DNA from: Streptomyces lavendofoliae
GTDB taxonomy: Bacteria > Actinomycetota > Actinomycetes > Streptomycetales > Streptomycetaceae
Reading direction: 5' to 3'
Assembly (NCBI RefSeq): GCF_014649735.1
Contig: NZ_BMTP01000006.1
Coordinates: 248,001-312,000 of the forward strand
DNA: 64,000 bases
The position numbers were made by a program, and so were the translations under genes. Under the pieces are notes generated by a model that was not told the DNA's origin, searched no databases, and saw nothing but the letters and a program-made list of their open reading frames with translations. Below, in pieces: positions 63,995 through 64,000 of this stretch (within the stretch, counting starts at the first letter, position 1; each line of letters opens with the position of its first letter).

Positions 63995-64000
63995 CACCGC

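Overview
The window is chromosomal DNA from an actinomycete, almost certainly Streptomyces. It is very GC rich with strong third-position GC, GTG and TTG starts are common, and neighbouring genes are often coupled by GTGA or ATGA overlaps. The protein families are typical of the genus: SpoIIE-type phosphatases, NmtR, PadR, GntR and DeoR regulators, DUF6480, DUF2945 and DUF6629. I see no rRNA, tRNA, CRISPR array, prophage or biosynthetic cluster. It reads as an accessory or chromosome-arm region of small metabolic, metal and stress operons.

Layout. 0-6 kb: the start of a MarR gene, then a minus-strand operon in which a GAF/PAS/SpoIIE/HATPase phosphatase precedes a ribose/fructose-class sugar ABC transporter. 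6-13 kb: a stand-alone DUF3662 protein, a 48-residue micro-ORF, DUF72, an N-formylglutamate amidohydrolase, a MarR/MMPL divergent pair, a methyltransferase and two small stress-type proteins. 13-24 kb: dhaKLM (dihydroxyacetone phosphorylation), a cobalamin riboswitch with cbiMNQO (cobalt uptake), a FadH-like reductase with a PadR regulator, a Cys-free ribosomal protein L32 behind a Zur-like box, and an NmtR / P1B-4 ATPase pair (cobalt/nickel/zinc export). Metal import, metal export and a zinc-sparing ribosomal protein thus lie within about 9 kb.

24-45 kb: an FAD monooxygenase-like protein, a formaldehyde-dehydrogenase-like ADH with a divergent GntR regulator, an amino-acid permease, a three-gene glycerol/glycerol-3-phosphate oxidation operon, a family 5 uracil-DNA glycosylase, NUDIX, P450, a cold-shock-like protein, a polar amino-acid ABC transporter and an ABC exporter. 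45-53.5 kb: a surface protein with a LAxTG-like sorting signal, a coupled nucleotidyltransferase/BON/metallophosphoesterase operon, catalase, SDR and a FUSC-type membrane protein.

53.5-64 kb: two decayed genes (an M20 peptidase with an internal deletion and the tail of an Orn/Lys/Arg decarboxylase), an MFS transporter, an SDR, a 166-bp MITE-like element, and a sugar- or polyol-kinase operon (EryA-like kinase, second FGGY kinase, histidine phosphatase, 2-hydroxyacid dehydrogenase) divergent from a DeoR regulator.

No single obviously new multi-gene system stands out. The best leads are the phosphatase/sugar-transporter operon, the metal cluster with its readable cis sites, the GlpB-like protein with missing segments, the NTase-BON-phosphoesterase operon, and the MITE whose terminal CTAG supplies a stop codon.
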